This document shows, piece after piece, positions 15,518 through 24,962 of a DNA stretch of 64,000 nt (position 1 is the stretch's first letter; every line of letters begins with the position of its first letter). Location of the stretch: the NCBI RefSeq assembly GCF_000813145.1, contig NZ_BAZF01000012.1, positions 1 through 64,000 of the forward strand, in the 5' to 3' direction. This DNA comes from Geobacter sp. OR-1. Its GTDB lineage: Bacteria > Desulfobacterota > Desulfuromonadia > Geobacterales > DSM-12255. The notes beneath the pieces were generated by a model, which saw only the letters and a list, made by a program, of their open reading frames with translations, did no database searches and had not been told where the DNA came from. Position numbers and translations under genes: made by a program.

Positions 15518-17845
15518 TTAATAATTGATCGCGACATTTGTCTCTGCTGCAATAAGCGGAGCGGAAAAAGGCGGCTGTTGAATGCTCTCGGAGTTTTCCG
15601 CAGCCGCTTCCTGCCGTTCTTTAACTTTATTAAGGTTGTCCCTTACACGGGCAAGAGCCGCGTCAGACAGGACTACTCCGAATCCGGCGGAATTCAGGCG
15701 GTCAACAACATGTTGAGCCAAACCCGGCAGCCCGTTCTGATATGTTTTCCCGTCGATTGAGCGTGATTTGTAATACAGCATCCCCTCAATCTCGATAAGG
15801 TCGTCACCATTACGTTTGCACAAGCATACTTTGCTCTGCCGCCTTTCAGAGTAACTCCCGGGACCATCGAGATAAAAGATATCCCCATCAAAGACACCCC
15901 AGACCTCTACGTAGTATCTTTTCTCGTCACTGCGCCGAATCAGAAAGTCAGCGGCGCGTAGCGTTCGCCTACCATTTTCCTCAAAATTCAGCCTTGGATG
16001 GAAGGATATGATTTTGACTCCAAGTGCCTGAAAGATCTCTGAAACAGCGGCTTCAAGGAACGAACCGAGCAGATTTCCTTGTGAGTCCTTGCATGGTGCT
16101 TTCAGGTTCAAATCTTTCGCGATCGATTCCAACCATTCTTTTTCGGATGCGTATTTGTAACTTCCGCTGTATTCTCTATGCCAATCCGTTGGTGAAATAA
16201 CTCCCTGTTCCATCACAAAATCCTTCAAGTCCATATAGCTAGTATCTTTCCAGTGCATCAGAATAGGTATCCCAAGTCTTTCCCGCACCCGGTCAAGCAG
16301 TTTCCGCTCCCGAAGGTTCGCTACCAAGCCGGGATTTGCTACAGCGATTTCTTCTGTGGTCGTCGCTCCGAGGTTTTCTCCTATCTCAACTGCTTTCATG
16401 ATCCGATCCTCGTCAGAAAGAGCACTGAAATTTGGCAACTGGTAGAGACCAAACTCCTTGCATACTCTGTCAGTCCATTGATTCGCACGGATAATCTTCA
16501 TTATGCTTGGGCATTTCCTCTCTAAATCAGGTACCGATCTGATATTTAGCGGCAGTAGGTGCTCAATTATCTCATCGTAGTCCTGTGGTATTTTCTTGCT
16601 ACCGATTGTGATGTTGAGCTCTTTACAGATTGCGAGCAGAGTATCGCGGTCATTCAGCTCAAACCTCAGAATCATGTTGCTGATTTTTCTGTCTGGATAC
16701 ATCTTCAGTTCATTCAAGCGCTTGCCGCTATGAGGTGCCAGCAATTCACGCAACATGTTTTCGTCGTCGTTCTCATATTTTTCGTGTTTTTGCCAACCTT
16801 GTTGATCAGCAAACTCATTCATTCGCCTGCCTCGAAGCCTGTTAAAGCTCTTTGGCAACAGAATTTGCGCCTGATGCAGGCTCGTTACGCCGTTATCGAT
16901 GCACAGCTTTTTGAATTCAGCAAAGTCCGGGCGCGAAGCATCCAGCGAGTTGAAGTTTCGGCACTTTTCGTTCATGCAAAAAGTAAATCCTCTGTAGCGA
17001 ATCTGATCGTAAGTTCTACCATTCTGGATGGTTCCACATGCCGCGCATTCAAGCATCACCGGTTGAGTGCGCAGTACTTGCATTGGGTTCTTCATTTCAA
17101 GCTTAGATCCGATAAAGCGCATCCCGTGCTCTGCCAAGAAGGAATTGAATCTGTCTGCGCAGGTGAACGGATAACAATCATCACACCCACGATATTTTCC
17201 CTCTCTTACAGTTCTCAATGTTTTCTTAGTTTTGTGTCCATGATCCAGGCATATGCATTCCATGTGAGTTGATTCGGTTTTGTATTCTGTCTCAAGCAGA
17301 TTCAGTCCTTGTTCCATGAAGATCGCTTTGGCTTGTTCAAGGTCATAATTTGTTGGCTTGGCTCGAAAATCCATGGCCAACGTTTTTCTGAGAGATTCAG
17401 AACCGTATTTTTCACACCGTCTTGTGCCACTCCGGATAATTCTGTCCCACGTGGTTGTTTTCGTTTCCCCATTGAACTCGAAGGTAATGGGGTCTTTTGC
17501 TTTATGCAGTTTTTCAGTGTGGCAATCTATGCCCAGAAGTTGCCCAGGAGACTCTACTGGAACATGCACAGGGGATTTAACTGTCGCGCCAACTTTCCTC
17601 ATCTCTTCAGTTATGTAAGAAAGGCGCAGTTTCCCTTTTGGGTGGCACGGTTGATAGGGGCAGCGACCTTTATTGCTCATAACTGTTCCAATCCCAGGCT
17701 CGTAGTAGCCACCGCATTCACGACACCTGACAAGTACCTTGACTTCATTGTTAACGATCGTGTCTGGACAATAGATCAAATCCAGATTCTTTTGCTGAGC
17801 GCTGCGAATGATATCGATCTTGGTTATATTGCTCTTTTTAGACAT
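15518..17845 (-). CDS. Large cysteine-module/repeat protein with nuclease-like C-terminus
   Basis: 775 residues, GGGAGG before the ATG. Residues 20-300 hold about four cysteine modules: C41-x2-C44 with C62/C67; C108 with C144; C197/C199 with C221-x2-C224; C267-x2-C270 with C290/C295. Three share the pattern 'hydrophobic strand, CxxC, about 20 residues, CxxC', like treble-clef or zinc-ribbon repeats. Residues 305-585 hold about four loose helical repeats ending in W/L-x-x-x-x-x-x-L-G/N (near 350, 465, 525, 580). Residues 595-680 resemble PD-(D/E)XK: Glu598 (FLEAAV), Asp633 (RAADFLI), Glu647 in YYVEVWG and Lys672. I do not know a named family. A DNA-targeting nuclease is a reasonable guess, with repeats for recognition. 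It is transcribed divergently from an XRE regulator. Confidence 0.7.
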   Translation of the reverse strand: MSKKSNITKIDIIRSAQQKNLDLIYCPDTIVNNEVKVLVRCRECGGYYEPGIGTVMSNKGRCPYQPCHPKGKLRLSYITEEMRKVGATVKSPVHVPVESPGQLLGIDCHTEKLHKAKDPITFEFNGETKTTTWDRIIRSGTRRCEKYGSESLRKTLAMDFRAKPTNYDLEQAKAIFMEQGLNLLETEYKTESTHMECICLDHGHKTKKTLRTVREGKYRGCDDCYPFTCADRFNSFLAEHGMRFIGSKLEMKNPMQVLRTQPVMLECAACGTIQNGRTYDQIRYRGFTFCMNEKCRNFNSLDASRPDFAEFKKLCIDNGVTSLHQAQILLPKSFNRLRGRRMNEFADQQGWQKHEKYENDDENMLRELLAPHSGKRLNELKMYPDRKISNMILRFELNDRDTLLAICKELNITIGSKKIPQDYDEIIEHLLPLNIRSVPDLERKCPSIMKIIRANQWTDRVCKEFGLYQLPNFSALSDEDRIMKAVEIGENLGATTTEEIAVANPGLVANLRERKLLDRVRERLGIPILMHWKDTSYMDLKDFVMEQGVISPTDWHREYSGSYKYASEKEWLESIAKDLNLKAPCKDSQGNLLGSFLEAAVSEIFQALGVKIISFHPRLNFEENGRRTLRAADFLIRRSDEKRYYVEVWGVFDGDIFYLDGPGSYSERRQSKVCLCKRNGDDLIEIEGMLYYKSRSIDGKTYQNGLPGLAQHVVDRLNSAGFGVVLSDAALARVRDNLNKVKERQEAAAENSESIQQPPFSAPLIAAETNVAINY

Positions 17846-18162
17846 TGTTTTCCTCCCTGGGTTTCCTGATACGTTTTTGTCGGTATGTGCGCATAAGAAA
17901 AGTGCACAACAAAGACTTTAGTCTCTTTTACTAAACTATAGTACAGATGTCAATACTAAAATACTGGCGTCGAGAAATAACCTGTAATCCCTTAACAGGG
18001 ATCTATAGCCGCTTAAATTCAATGGCTGTGCGCGCATGTTGCGCAAATGGCGGCTCTGTGATATTAAATAAAGTGCTGTTTAAGCTATAAAAATAGATAA
18101 GCTGAACTAAAGTTTATTAGCAGGCAAAGTGTCTGCAATTGGATAGGATTGTGGGGGATTAT
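17846..18162. promoter_or_regulatory. Divergent control region with dyads, candidate XRE operators
   Basis: 317 bases between the 775-residue gene and the XRE gene. Two overlapping dyads, TTTAGT-N7-ACTAAA (17918-17936) and TACTA-N5-TAGTA (17929-17943), are followed by another ATACTAAAATACT stretch (about 17953-17965). Such clustered half-sites are typical of operators for the adjacent repressor. No gene was seen. Confidence 0.4.
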
Positions 18163-18573
18163 ATGGCGGAGACTATTGACCTTAAGTTCGTTACCAGAAT
18201 GAAGCGCCTTCTTTCGAGAGCAGGAAGCGCAGAGAAGTTGGCTCGATTAACAGGATTGTCTGCTAGTATCATTGGCAGATATGCTGAGGGGAAAGCTGAT
18301 CCGGCAAGAAAACGACTTATTGCAATTGCTGAGGCTTCAGGGTCTACCGTTGAATGGCTTGCCACAGGGAATGTATTGGATGGAAAAGCTAAGACTGCAT
18401 TGAAGGATGTTGTAATTGCTGTCGATAAAATATGTCAAAATGAAAATATAGTTCTTGATCCGTCCAAAAAAGCAGACCTTATAATTTTCATATTTGAAGA
18501 GATGGTAGAGGATTTAAAGACAATAGAAGATTTGGAAAGCAAAATCGTTCAACTTGCGTCTTTTGGAAGGTAA
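18163..18573 (+). CDS. XRE-family HTH regulator (phage-repressor type)
   Basis: 136 residues from ATG 18163 (GGGGG five bases upstream). The helix-turn-helix SAEKLARLTGLSASIIGRYAEGKADPARKRL (about 22-52) is followed by STVEWLATGN, the linker typical of phage C-type repressors. No peptidase domain is present. The C-terminal half is helical and acidic. It probably controls the divergent 775-residue gene and itself. Confidence 0.88.
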   Translation: MAETIDLKFVTRMKRLLSRAGSAEKLARLTGLSASIIGRYAEGKADPARKRLIAIAEASGSTVEWLATGNVLDGKAKTALKDVVIAVDKICQNENIVLDPSKKADLIIFIFEEMVEDLKTIEDLESKIVQLASFGR

Positions 18574-18758
18574 CAGCATATTTCGGCGAGCTTTCAGAGT
18601 AGATTTCTCACATTTCATGGGTCTTGTCACTTGTGCTTTCATCCCGCTCCACTGAATAGAATGGGAATTTTCGCTGATGTAGTTAAATATTTCTTGATTG
18701 TTCCAATTACTAGGTATATGTTTTTTTAATACTACTTTTTGGAACATAAGACGGGACT

Positions 18759-19361
18759 ATGTACCATACAGCGAAACAAAGACTCCTTGATCTTTTCGAC
18801 AAACAAATCGTGATTCGCTCCCGCGACCTGGACCAATACAAAATTTCTCGCATTGAGGTCAGTCGACTCTGTAAGCGTGGAGTAATCCAGCGAGTCGGAC
18901 GCGGCATCTATCGGCTAGTAAACGCTGAGATCACAGAACATCAAACTCTTGCCGAGGTTGGCAAAGCGATCCCTAACGGTGTAGTCTGCCTCCTTTCCGC
19001 ACTTCGTTTTCACGATCTGACAACACAGGCCCCATTTGAGGTCTGGATGGCTATCGACGTCAAAGCCCATCTCCCCAAAACTAATCTACCGATAAAATTC
19101 GTCAGATTTTCAGGATCAGCGCTTAGTGATGGTGTCGAAACCCACAGAATGGATGGTATGGAGATAAAAGTTTACTGCCTTGCCAAAACAGTAGCTGATT
19201 GCTTCAAATACCGGCATAAAATCGGACTGGATGTTGCCCTGGAAGCACTCCGTGAATGTAGGAAAAGTGGTCGTTGCTCAATCGATGACCTCTGGCGGTA
19301 TGCAAAGGTCTGCCGGGTTAGCAATGTCATGATGCCTTATATAGAGGCGATGACCGTATGA
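18759..19361 (+). CDS. AbiEi antitoxin (type IV toxin-antitoxin)
   Basis: 200 residues. An N-terminal winged helix (IRSRDLDQYKISRIEVSRL... RVGRGIYRL) is followed by the AbiEi domain with VVCLLSALRFHDLTTQ and YCLAKTVADCFKYRHKIGLDVALEAL. AbiEi represses its own promoter and counteracts AbiEii. Its stop overlaps the AbiEii start by 4 bp (ATGA). Confidence 0.92.
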   Translation: MYHTAKQRLLDLFDKQIVIRSRDLDQYKISRIEVSRLCKRGVIQRVGRGIYRLVNAEITEHQTLAEVGKAIPNGVVCLLSALRFHDLTTQAPFEVWMAIDVKAHLPKTNLPIKFVRFSGSALSDGVETHRMDGMEIKVYCLAKTVADCFKYRHKIGLDVALEALRECRKSGRCSIDDLWRYAKVCRVSNVMMPYIEAMTV

Positions 19362-20284
19362 CACAAATTCGTGGTAAAAATATCGCTGCTTCAGTTCGTC
19401 AGCGATTGCTTGACCAGGCAAGGGCAAAACGAGTCGATTTCAATCTGCTTCTCACCCGTTACGGACTGGAAAGGTTTCTCTATCGCCTGGGGCGATCAGA
19501 ATACAGGGAGCGCTTTGTTCTGAAAGGGGCAATGCTTTTTCCGTTGTGGGGCGTTGTCAGTTACCGTTCGACACGGGATGTTGACCTGCTTGGCTATGGA
19601 GATAGCGAGATCGAGGCGCTGGTTACGGTTTTTCGTACAATCTGCCAAACAGAAGTGGCAGATGACGGGATCACGTTTGATCCGGCGAGTGTCAAGGCTG
19701 AAGACATCAGGGACCTGATGGAATATGGCGGCACGAGACTCAATATCAATGCAGACCTTGCCGGCGCCCGCATTCATCTGCAAGTGGATATCGGTTTTGG
19801 CGATGTCATAACACCATCAGCAGATTCTGCCGAGTACCCAACATTGCTTGATCACCCGGCTCCATCCCTGCGAGTATATCCGCGGGAAACGGTAATTGCT
19901 GAAAAATTCCAGGCAATGGTTCACTTGGGCATAGCCAACAGCCGTATGAAGGATTTCCATGACCTGTGGGTGCTTGGCAGTCAGTTCGATTTCAACGGCA
20001 AGACATTGGCAACGGCACTTGCGCGAACCTTTGAGCGGAGAAATACGCCGTTGCCGCTCGAACTGCCCCTGGCACTGACTTCAGAATTCTTTGCCGACAT
20101 TCAGAAGATCAGACAATGGAAGGCCTTTCTCAATCGAACCGGTCTAACTGTAGAGGTTGAATTGGCTGAAGTTGCGTCATTTATAGCCGGCTTTGTTATG
20201 CCGCCAATAGAAAACTGCATTCTAGGCAAAGAATTTAATGTGGTCTGGCAAGCTGGGGGCCCTTGGCCTGCCACGTATAAGTGA
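19358..20284 (+). CDS. AbiEii nucleotidyltransferase toxin
   Basis: 308 residues. The nucleotidyltransferase core is visible: LKGAMLFPLWG, then STRDVDLLGYG with Asp74/Asp76, later AEKFQAMVHLG and RMKDFHDLWVL, the conserved toxin motifs. AbiEii enzymes are GTP-binding nucleotidyltransferases, related to tRNA-modifying MenT toxins, that halt growth during phage infection. Full length and apparently intact. Confidence 0.92.
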   Translation: MTQIRGKNIAASVRQRLLDQARAKRVDFNLLLTRYGLERFLYRLGRSEYRERFVLKGAMLFPLWGVVSYRSTRDVDLLGYGDSEIEALVTVFRTICQTEVADDGITFDPASVKAEDIRDLMEYGGTRLNINADLAGARIHLQVDIGFGDVITPSADSAEYPTLLDHPAPSLRVYPRETVIAEKFQAMVHLGIANSRMKDFHDLWVLGSQFDFNGKTLATALARTFERRNTPLPLELPLALTSEFFADIQKIRQWKAFLNRTGLTVEVELAEVASFIAGFVMPPIENCILGKEFNVVWQAGGPWPATYK

Positions 20285-20390
20285 TATTACCCAGAGTGCC
20301 GGGTGGATATACCAATCCCATAAATTATATGGATAAAATCAACAATAATAGTCATTTCCATGTATTTGATGACATAACAATGGAGAGAAT

Positions 20391-20612
20391 ATGCAGAATA
20401 AACTTTCGCCGGGGCTATACCGGCATTACAAGGGGGGCGAGTATCAGGTAATCGGCACTGCCCGTCACAGCGAAACAGATGAACTGCTGGTCGTCTATCG
20501 CTGCCTTTACGATAATGACTCGCTCTGGGTAAGACCGCTGGTAATGTTCATGGAGACAGTAACTGTTGACGGAACAGAGGTGCCGCGCTTTGCTTATTGC
20601 GGAAGTGAATAA
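20391..20612 (+). CDS. DUF1653 small protein
   Basis: 73 residues with GGAGAG before the ATG. The pattern LSPGLYRHYKGGEYQVIGTARHSET, then VVYRCLYD and WVRPLVMFMETV, is diagnostic of DUF1653, a small SH3-like barrel of unknown role. It stands alone. The 229 bases after it hold no convincing gene, only a short inverted repeat (AAGTTCC at 20771, GGAACTT at 20785) followed by a brief T stretch. Confidence 0.85.
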   Translation: MQNKLSPGLYRHYKGGEYQVIGTARHSETDELLVVYRCLYDNDSLWVRPLVMFMETVTVDGTEVPRFAYCGSE

Positions 20613-20841
20613 CAAGAAGAGAGTATCGATTGAACATCGCGTCAAGGTATATGCTCTGTTGCACCGGGCTTTCACTGGAAGCGACTATGAAGTGTTGCTT
20701 GTGAAGCAGTTGCACGACAAAGCCAGAACCATCCACAACTGGGTCTGTACGTTGTGACGGCAATAACGAGAAGTTCCTATTATGGGAACTTTTCGAATGG
20801 CAATCACTCTGTATCTGCATATTAATCTCTGACAGGTATTC

Positions 20842-22026
20842 ATGGCAAAAGACCAACCCTCGCTTACCCCGTTTCTGATGATCTGCCTGATCGGCTTCCT
20901 CTCTTTTCTAAGTTCCTATCTTCGCATGCCGGTTTTGCCTCTGTATGCCGCTACCCTGGGAGCCGGGCCGGCAGAGGTTGGGGTTATCAATGGCGCTTAT
21001 CTGTTGACAGCCGGCTTGTTTTCCATACCTTCCGGTCTCCTGGCCGACCGTATCGGGCGCACCCTGCCGATCGTCGTTGGAATAGTTGCCATGGCCATTT
21101 CTTCGCTACTGATACCGTTGTGCAGTTCGCCGGTCCAGATGGCTGCGGCCTATGTTCTCTTCGGAGGCGGAATAGCGGCTTTTGGCCCGAGCATGCTTTC
21201 TCTGGTGGCAGATGTTATGCCGTCAGGACGCCTTGGACAGGCGTATGGTTGGTACACTTCCGTTATTTACGTGGCTATGACCGTAGGTCCAGCGGCAGGA
21301 GGTTTTCTTGCAAAGAGTATTGGCCTGCGAGAAGTCTTCATCATATCGGGGTCAGGCTCTCTGGCAGTTGCTTTTCTTGCATTATTTTTTCTGCCCAAGA
21401 GTCCCCCACGGCACAGATCGGATATGCACTCAGTACTGACGGCAAGTTTTGAATTGCTGCACAACCAGTGGTTGATCTCTTGTCTCATCGCAACCGTAGG
21501 CAGTTGCGTAGCCTTTGGCGTATTTTTCACTTTCCTGCCCCTATATGCAACTTCGTGCGGATACGATCCGGCACAGGTCGGAATGCTGTTTGCCGCTCAG
21601 GCCCTGACAAATGTGGTTAGCAGAATACCTATTGGATTTGTTGCTGACAGGATTGATCGTCGGTTGATAATAAACGCCGGATTGTTCTGTATTGCGGTGG
21701 CACTGATAGCAATGGGGCAGACCGTGCAACTGATCCCCCTGCTCATATGTTCCATTGTCCTGGGTGCGGGTATGGCTCTTGCCTATACGGCAATCGGGGT
21801 TTTGATAGCCGAGCAGGTGCCGGCAATGCAGCGGGGATTGGCAATGGGGATGTACAACAGCTGTATTTTTCTTGGGATGATGACCGGCTCAACCGTTATG
21901 GGAGTGGCGTTGAAAAAGATCGGGTATCCCCTTGGTTTCGCCATTTCCGGTGGAGTGGCCCTGATTTCGCTGGTATGGTTTGCCTCGATGTTACGAAAGG
22001 CGCAAAGAGATACAGCACCGCGTTAA
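20842..22026 (+). CDS. MFS transporter
   Basis: 394 residues, 12 predicted membrane helices in two halves. Motif A-like loop GLLADRIGRTLP lies after helix 2 and a degenerate copy GFVADRIDRRL after helix 8. The substrate cannot be told. It resembles drug/proton antiporters. It is convergent with the dehydrogenase gene, 11 bases apart. Confidence 0.9.
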   Translation: MAKDQPSLTPFLMICLIGFLSFLSSYLRMPVLPLYAATLGAGPAEVGVINGAYLLTAGLFSIPSGLLADRIGRTLPIVVGIVAMAISSLLIPLCSSPVQMAAAYVLFGGGIAAFGPSMLSLVADVMPSGRLGQAYGWYTSVIYVAMTVGPAAGGFLAKSIGLREVFIISGSGSLAVAFLALFFLPKSPPRHRSDMHSVLTASFELLHNQWLISCLIATVGSCVAFGVFFTFLPLYATSCGYDPAQVGMLFAAQALTNVVSRIPIGFVADRIDRRLIINAGLFCIAVALIAMGQTVQLIPLLICSIVLGAGMALAYTAIGVLIAEQVPAMQRGLAMGMYNSCIFLGMMTGSTVMGVALKKIGYPLGFAISGGVALISLVWFASMLRKAQRDTAPR

Positions 22027-22037
22027 CTTTGAACATG

Positions 22038-23000
22038 CTACGGTGAGTTTACTACGTTGATCGGCGCTCCGGCCAAAAAGGCCGCGACATTGCTCGTTAC
22101 AGTTTTCATCATTCTTTTCCTGGCTGCCAGTGATGCCCAGGCGATATGAGGGGTCATGACGCAGTTGGCAGCTGTCAGGAGCGGATTATCGGCCACCATC
22201 GGTTCTACCGTCACTACGTCAAGCCCCGCCCCGGCAATAACGCCACGGTTTAAAGCATCGGCCAGATCGGCTTCGTTTACCAGCCCACCGCGAGCAACAT
22301 TGATGAAGTAAGAGGTTGGCTTCATCCCGGCAATGAGTGAGGCATTGACGAAGCCGGTGTTCTCGGGTGTCTGCGGGCAGTTGAGGCAAACAACATCCGC
22401 ATTTGAGAAGAGCTGCTCCAGCGGCATGAATGTGACGGGAACCGGCCCGGGATCGGATGGAGTACGCGGGGAATAGGCAATCACCTTCATGCCGAAGGCA
22501 GATGCAATACGGGCAACTGCACGACCGATGTTTCCATAGCCGACAATTCCAATGGTAAGGCCATACAGTTCCACAATTGGCATTTTGCTGAAGGAATAAT
22601 CGGGACAACTTACCCACTCGCCCGCCTTTACAGCTGCATTATGCAGTCCGGCCCCGGTGACCAGCTCCAGCAGCAGGGCAAATGCTGTCTGGGCGACTGA
22701 TTCGGTCGAATAGGCGGGGATGTTCGATACCGGTATCCCCCGCCTGGCCGCCGCTTCCACATCAACATTGTTGTAGCCGGTTGCCAGAACAGCGATAAAG
22801 CGCAGCTTTGGCAGTGCAGTGATGATCTCTTCAGTCAGCTTGACCTTGTTGGTGAGGATGATCTCCGTATCGCAACACCGCTCCAGCAATAGATCAGCAG
22901 ATGTGCGATCATAAATGCGACAATCAGCGAGAGCCTCTAGCGATGACCATGGGTTATCGCCGGGATTTACTGTATAACCGTCCAGAACTGTGAGTCTCAT
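22038..23000 (-). CDS. D-2-hydroxyacid dehydrogenase (glycerate dehydrogenase-like)
   Basis: 320 residues from ATG 23000 (GGAGG nine bases upstream). Rossmann fingerprint GIVGYGNIGRAVARIA, the catalytic Arg in INVARGGLVNE, Glu in VTVEP, and His in MTPHIAWAS are all present. Family members reduce hydroxypyruvate, glyoxylate or similar 2-oxoacids with NAD(P)H. Substrate not assignable. It follows xseB by 68 bases on the same strand. Confidence 0.92.
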   Translation of the reverse strand: MRLTVLDGYTVNPGDNPWSSLEALADCRIYDRTSADLLLERCCDTEIILTNKVKLTEEIITALPKLRFIAVLATGYNNVDVEAAARRGIPVSNIPAYSTESVAQTAFALLLELVTGAGLHNAAVKAGEWVSCPDYSFSKMPIVELYGLTIGIVGYGNIGRAVARIASAFGMKVIAYSPRTPSDPGPVPVTFMPLEQLFSNADVVCLNCPQTPENTGFVNASLIAGMKPTSYFINVARGGLVNEADLADALNRGVIAGAGLDVVTVEPMVADNPLLTAANCVMTPHIAWASLAARKRMMKTVTSNVAAFLAGAPINVVNSP

Positions 23001-23068
23001 AAATCTATCCTCCACACAACAGCAACAAATCAATAACAGCCGCGGACAGATGTACTTCTCTGCATTTT

Positions 23069-23287
23069 TCAGGCGGCTGAATTATTGCTTTCCAGCTTCT
23101 TGAAAACATCCGTCACCTTGATCTCAACCTCTTTCAGTTTCTGGTCAAGCTCAATAATGAGATCCACTCCATTTGTAACATCTTCTGCAAGCTTATCGAT
23201 AGGCGTATCAGAGTTGTCGAGACTAGTCAGAATCTCGTCCAGCTTAGCTACCTTTTGTTCATAGGAAAGCTCATTGGGATCACTCAC
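23069..23287 (-). CDS. xseB: Exodeoxyribonuclease VII small subunit
   Basis: 72 residues of coiled helical hairpin (SYEQKVAKLDEILTSLDN... LDQKLKEVEIKVTDVFKKLE), the XseB pattern. Overlaps the end of xseA by 8 bp. Confidence 0.9.
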   Translation of the reverse strand: MSDPNELSYEQKVAKLDEILTSLDNSDTPIDKLAEDVTNGVDLIIELDQKLKEVEIKVTDVFKKLESNNSAA

Positions 23288-24725
23288 CTTTTTTCTCCTT
23301 TGCGGTCACTTCGCTAATTATTAGTCCATCTGCAAAATGCGCATATATTTTCTCTTTTTCACTTACATCATTGATAGATCGGACAAGGTACCCATCCTTC
23401 CGATGAACTATAGCATATCCTCGTTTAAGAACATTTTTCGGGTCTGAAGCCTTTAAGGTCGCCATCTTCTCATACAGACTTTTTCTCTCAAGGCTTAATC
23501 GTCTCAGAAAACGGTCCCGGTCAAAACGACTCTTCATTCCACAAAGAGTATTGTTGGTGCATGATAAGATGGATTTTGTCCGCAATTCGAGACTATGTCT
23601 TTTGAAGATCAGCCTCTCCTTATGATTTTGAATCAAGGAAAGCGGCATGGCACGCAGCCGTTCTCTTCGTTTCTCGTTCGTAATCTGTTCTGTGGATATA
23701 CGGACTTGCACTCGATGTCTCAGTTTCTGGGCACGTTCAAGTAATCCACTTACAGTCACATCCAACAGTTTTCGTGATCCTTGATATATTCCAGTTTTCG
23801 CTCTCTCAATATGGTCTTTACCGATTTTCAAGCGGTAAGCCCAGACTGTTTTTAATGTATTTGCCGACTCGTCCAGTTGTCTGCGCATTTGGACGAAACG
23901 GGCAACAAGTTCCTCTGCTGCAGCGGTCGGGGTCTTGAATGCTTTATTTGAAACGTAATCCAGAACGCTCGTATCAATTTCATGCCCAATACCGGTCCAT
24001 ACGGGGATGCTGCTGCTAGCGATATTACGGGCAATCGGTTCATTGTCCAATGAGTATAGATCCGTCTTGCTGCCGCCACCCCTTGCAATCACTATCAACT
24101 CAACATTGATACTCCTCAGCTTATCGAGCGCCCGAAGGACAGACTTCTCGGTTTGCTCCCCTTGCATCATGGCATCGGCCAGATAGATCGCGAAGCCATA
24201 TCCTGAAGTTGTAAGAGTTTGGATGAAGTCATTGTAAGCGGCGCTACCAGCGCTGGTAATAAGTCCGATTTTCAGTGGAAGCATTGGTAGAAAACAATCT
24301 TTGTTCGGTTGAAACAATCCTTCTTTTTGCAGCCGTTCTATGATCTCGCGCTTCTTGAGTTCCATTTCCCCCATTGCGATTGCCGGGTCTGCATCAATCA
24401 CTCTGAGAGATAAACCATATTGCGGACTGTACTGGAGAGAACAGAGAAATCCAACGACAGTTCCATCGATCAACACAAGATCCATATTGGATGTATTAAA
24501 CAGTTCCCGAATACTGGTAAGTTCTCGCTGCCAGATAGTACAGGTTATTTTAGCGACGATCTTTCCATCGGCGCCTGTCTCGATGAGGTCGCAGTAGAAT
24601 GCCCCACCTCTTTCACGCCCAGACGCTATTTCAGCCTTAACCCAAAACTGCTTGGATATCGCCGGTTGTAACAGCACCGTGATGCGTTCCGTTATTTTAG
24701 AGAGAGGGAAAAATCTTTTATCCAT
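23280..24725 (-). CDS. xseA: Exodeoxyribonuclease VII large subunit
   Basis: 481 residues. An N-terminal OB fold (FWVKAEIASGRERGGAFYCDLIE) is followed by the catalytic domain with LKIGLITSAGSAAYNDFI, VIARGGGSKTDL and WTGIGHEIDTSVLDYVS, then a long basic coiled coil and a C-terminal LKRGYAIV segment. With XseB it degrades single-stranded DNA. The OB and coiled regions are rather divergent, so this may be a second, acquired copy; this cannot be decided from the window. Confidence 0.93.
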   Translation of the reverse strand: MDKRFFPLSKITERITVLLQPAISKQFWVKAEIASGRERGGAFYCDLIETGADGKIVAKITCTIWQRELTSIRELFNTSNMDLVLIDGTVVGFLCSLQYSPQYGLSLRVIDADPAIAMGEMELKKREIIERLQKEGLFQPNKDCFLPMLPLKIGLITSAGSAAYNDFIQTLTTSGYGFAIYLADAMMQGEQTEKSVLRALDKLRSINVELIVIARGGGSKTDLYSLDNEPIARNIASSSIPVWTGIGHEIDTSVLDYVSNKAFKTPTAAAEELVARFVQMRRQLDESANTLKTVWAYRLKIGKDHIERAKTGIYQGSRKLLDVTVSGLLERAQKLRHRVQVRISTEQITNEKRRERLRAMPLSLIQNHKERLIFKRHSLELRTKSILSCTNNTLCGMKSRFDRDRFLRRLSLERKSLYEKMATLKASDPKNVLKRGYAIVHRKDGYLVRSINDVSEKEKIYAHFADGLIISEVTAKEKKGE

Positions 24726-24962
24726 AAGGGGTGCAGGTAATACCTTACGTATTTAGAGAAAATGGGCACCTAAAAGATTGCATGCATAGCAATGTATCGA
24801 ACAGGCTGGACAAACCAAATATTCCGTTCGACAGAGTTAGCAATTTACATAATTCGAGAGGGGATGAGTTTTTTTGTGCCGGGAAACATGGATTTTCTCC
24901 TTTACACCCCCTTAGAAAATCTCGACAATCGAATAAAGATCTTTGAATCAAGGAGATGGCCT

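Noticed and set aside
16559-17272. 237-codon plus-strand frame inside the 775-residue gene
   Set aside because: The opposite strand shows repeated CxxC modules and a good ribosome-binding site, which this frame lacks.
7375-20300. Integrative element boundaries around the replication/defence block
   Set aside because: No integrase, tRNA or flanking direct repeats could be found, so limits cannot be set.
20566-20757. 63-codon frame after DUF1653
   Set aside because: Overlaps DUF1653 in another frame and has no ribosome-binding site or recognisable pattern.
20771-20796. Short hairpin after DUF1653 as a terminator
   Set aside because: Stem is only 7 bp with a short T stretch; too weak to list as a terminator on its own.
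24792-24962. N-terminal extension of the hypothetical gene at 24963
   Set aside because: No ribosome-binding site at 24792, while ATG 24963 has AAGGAG at ideal spacing.
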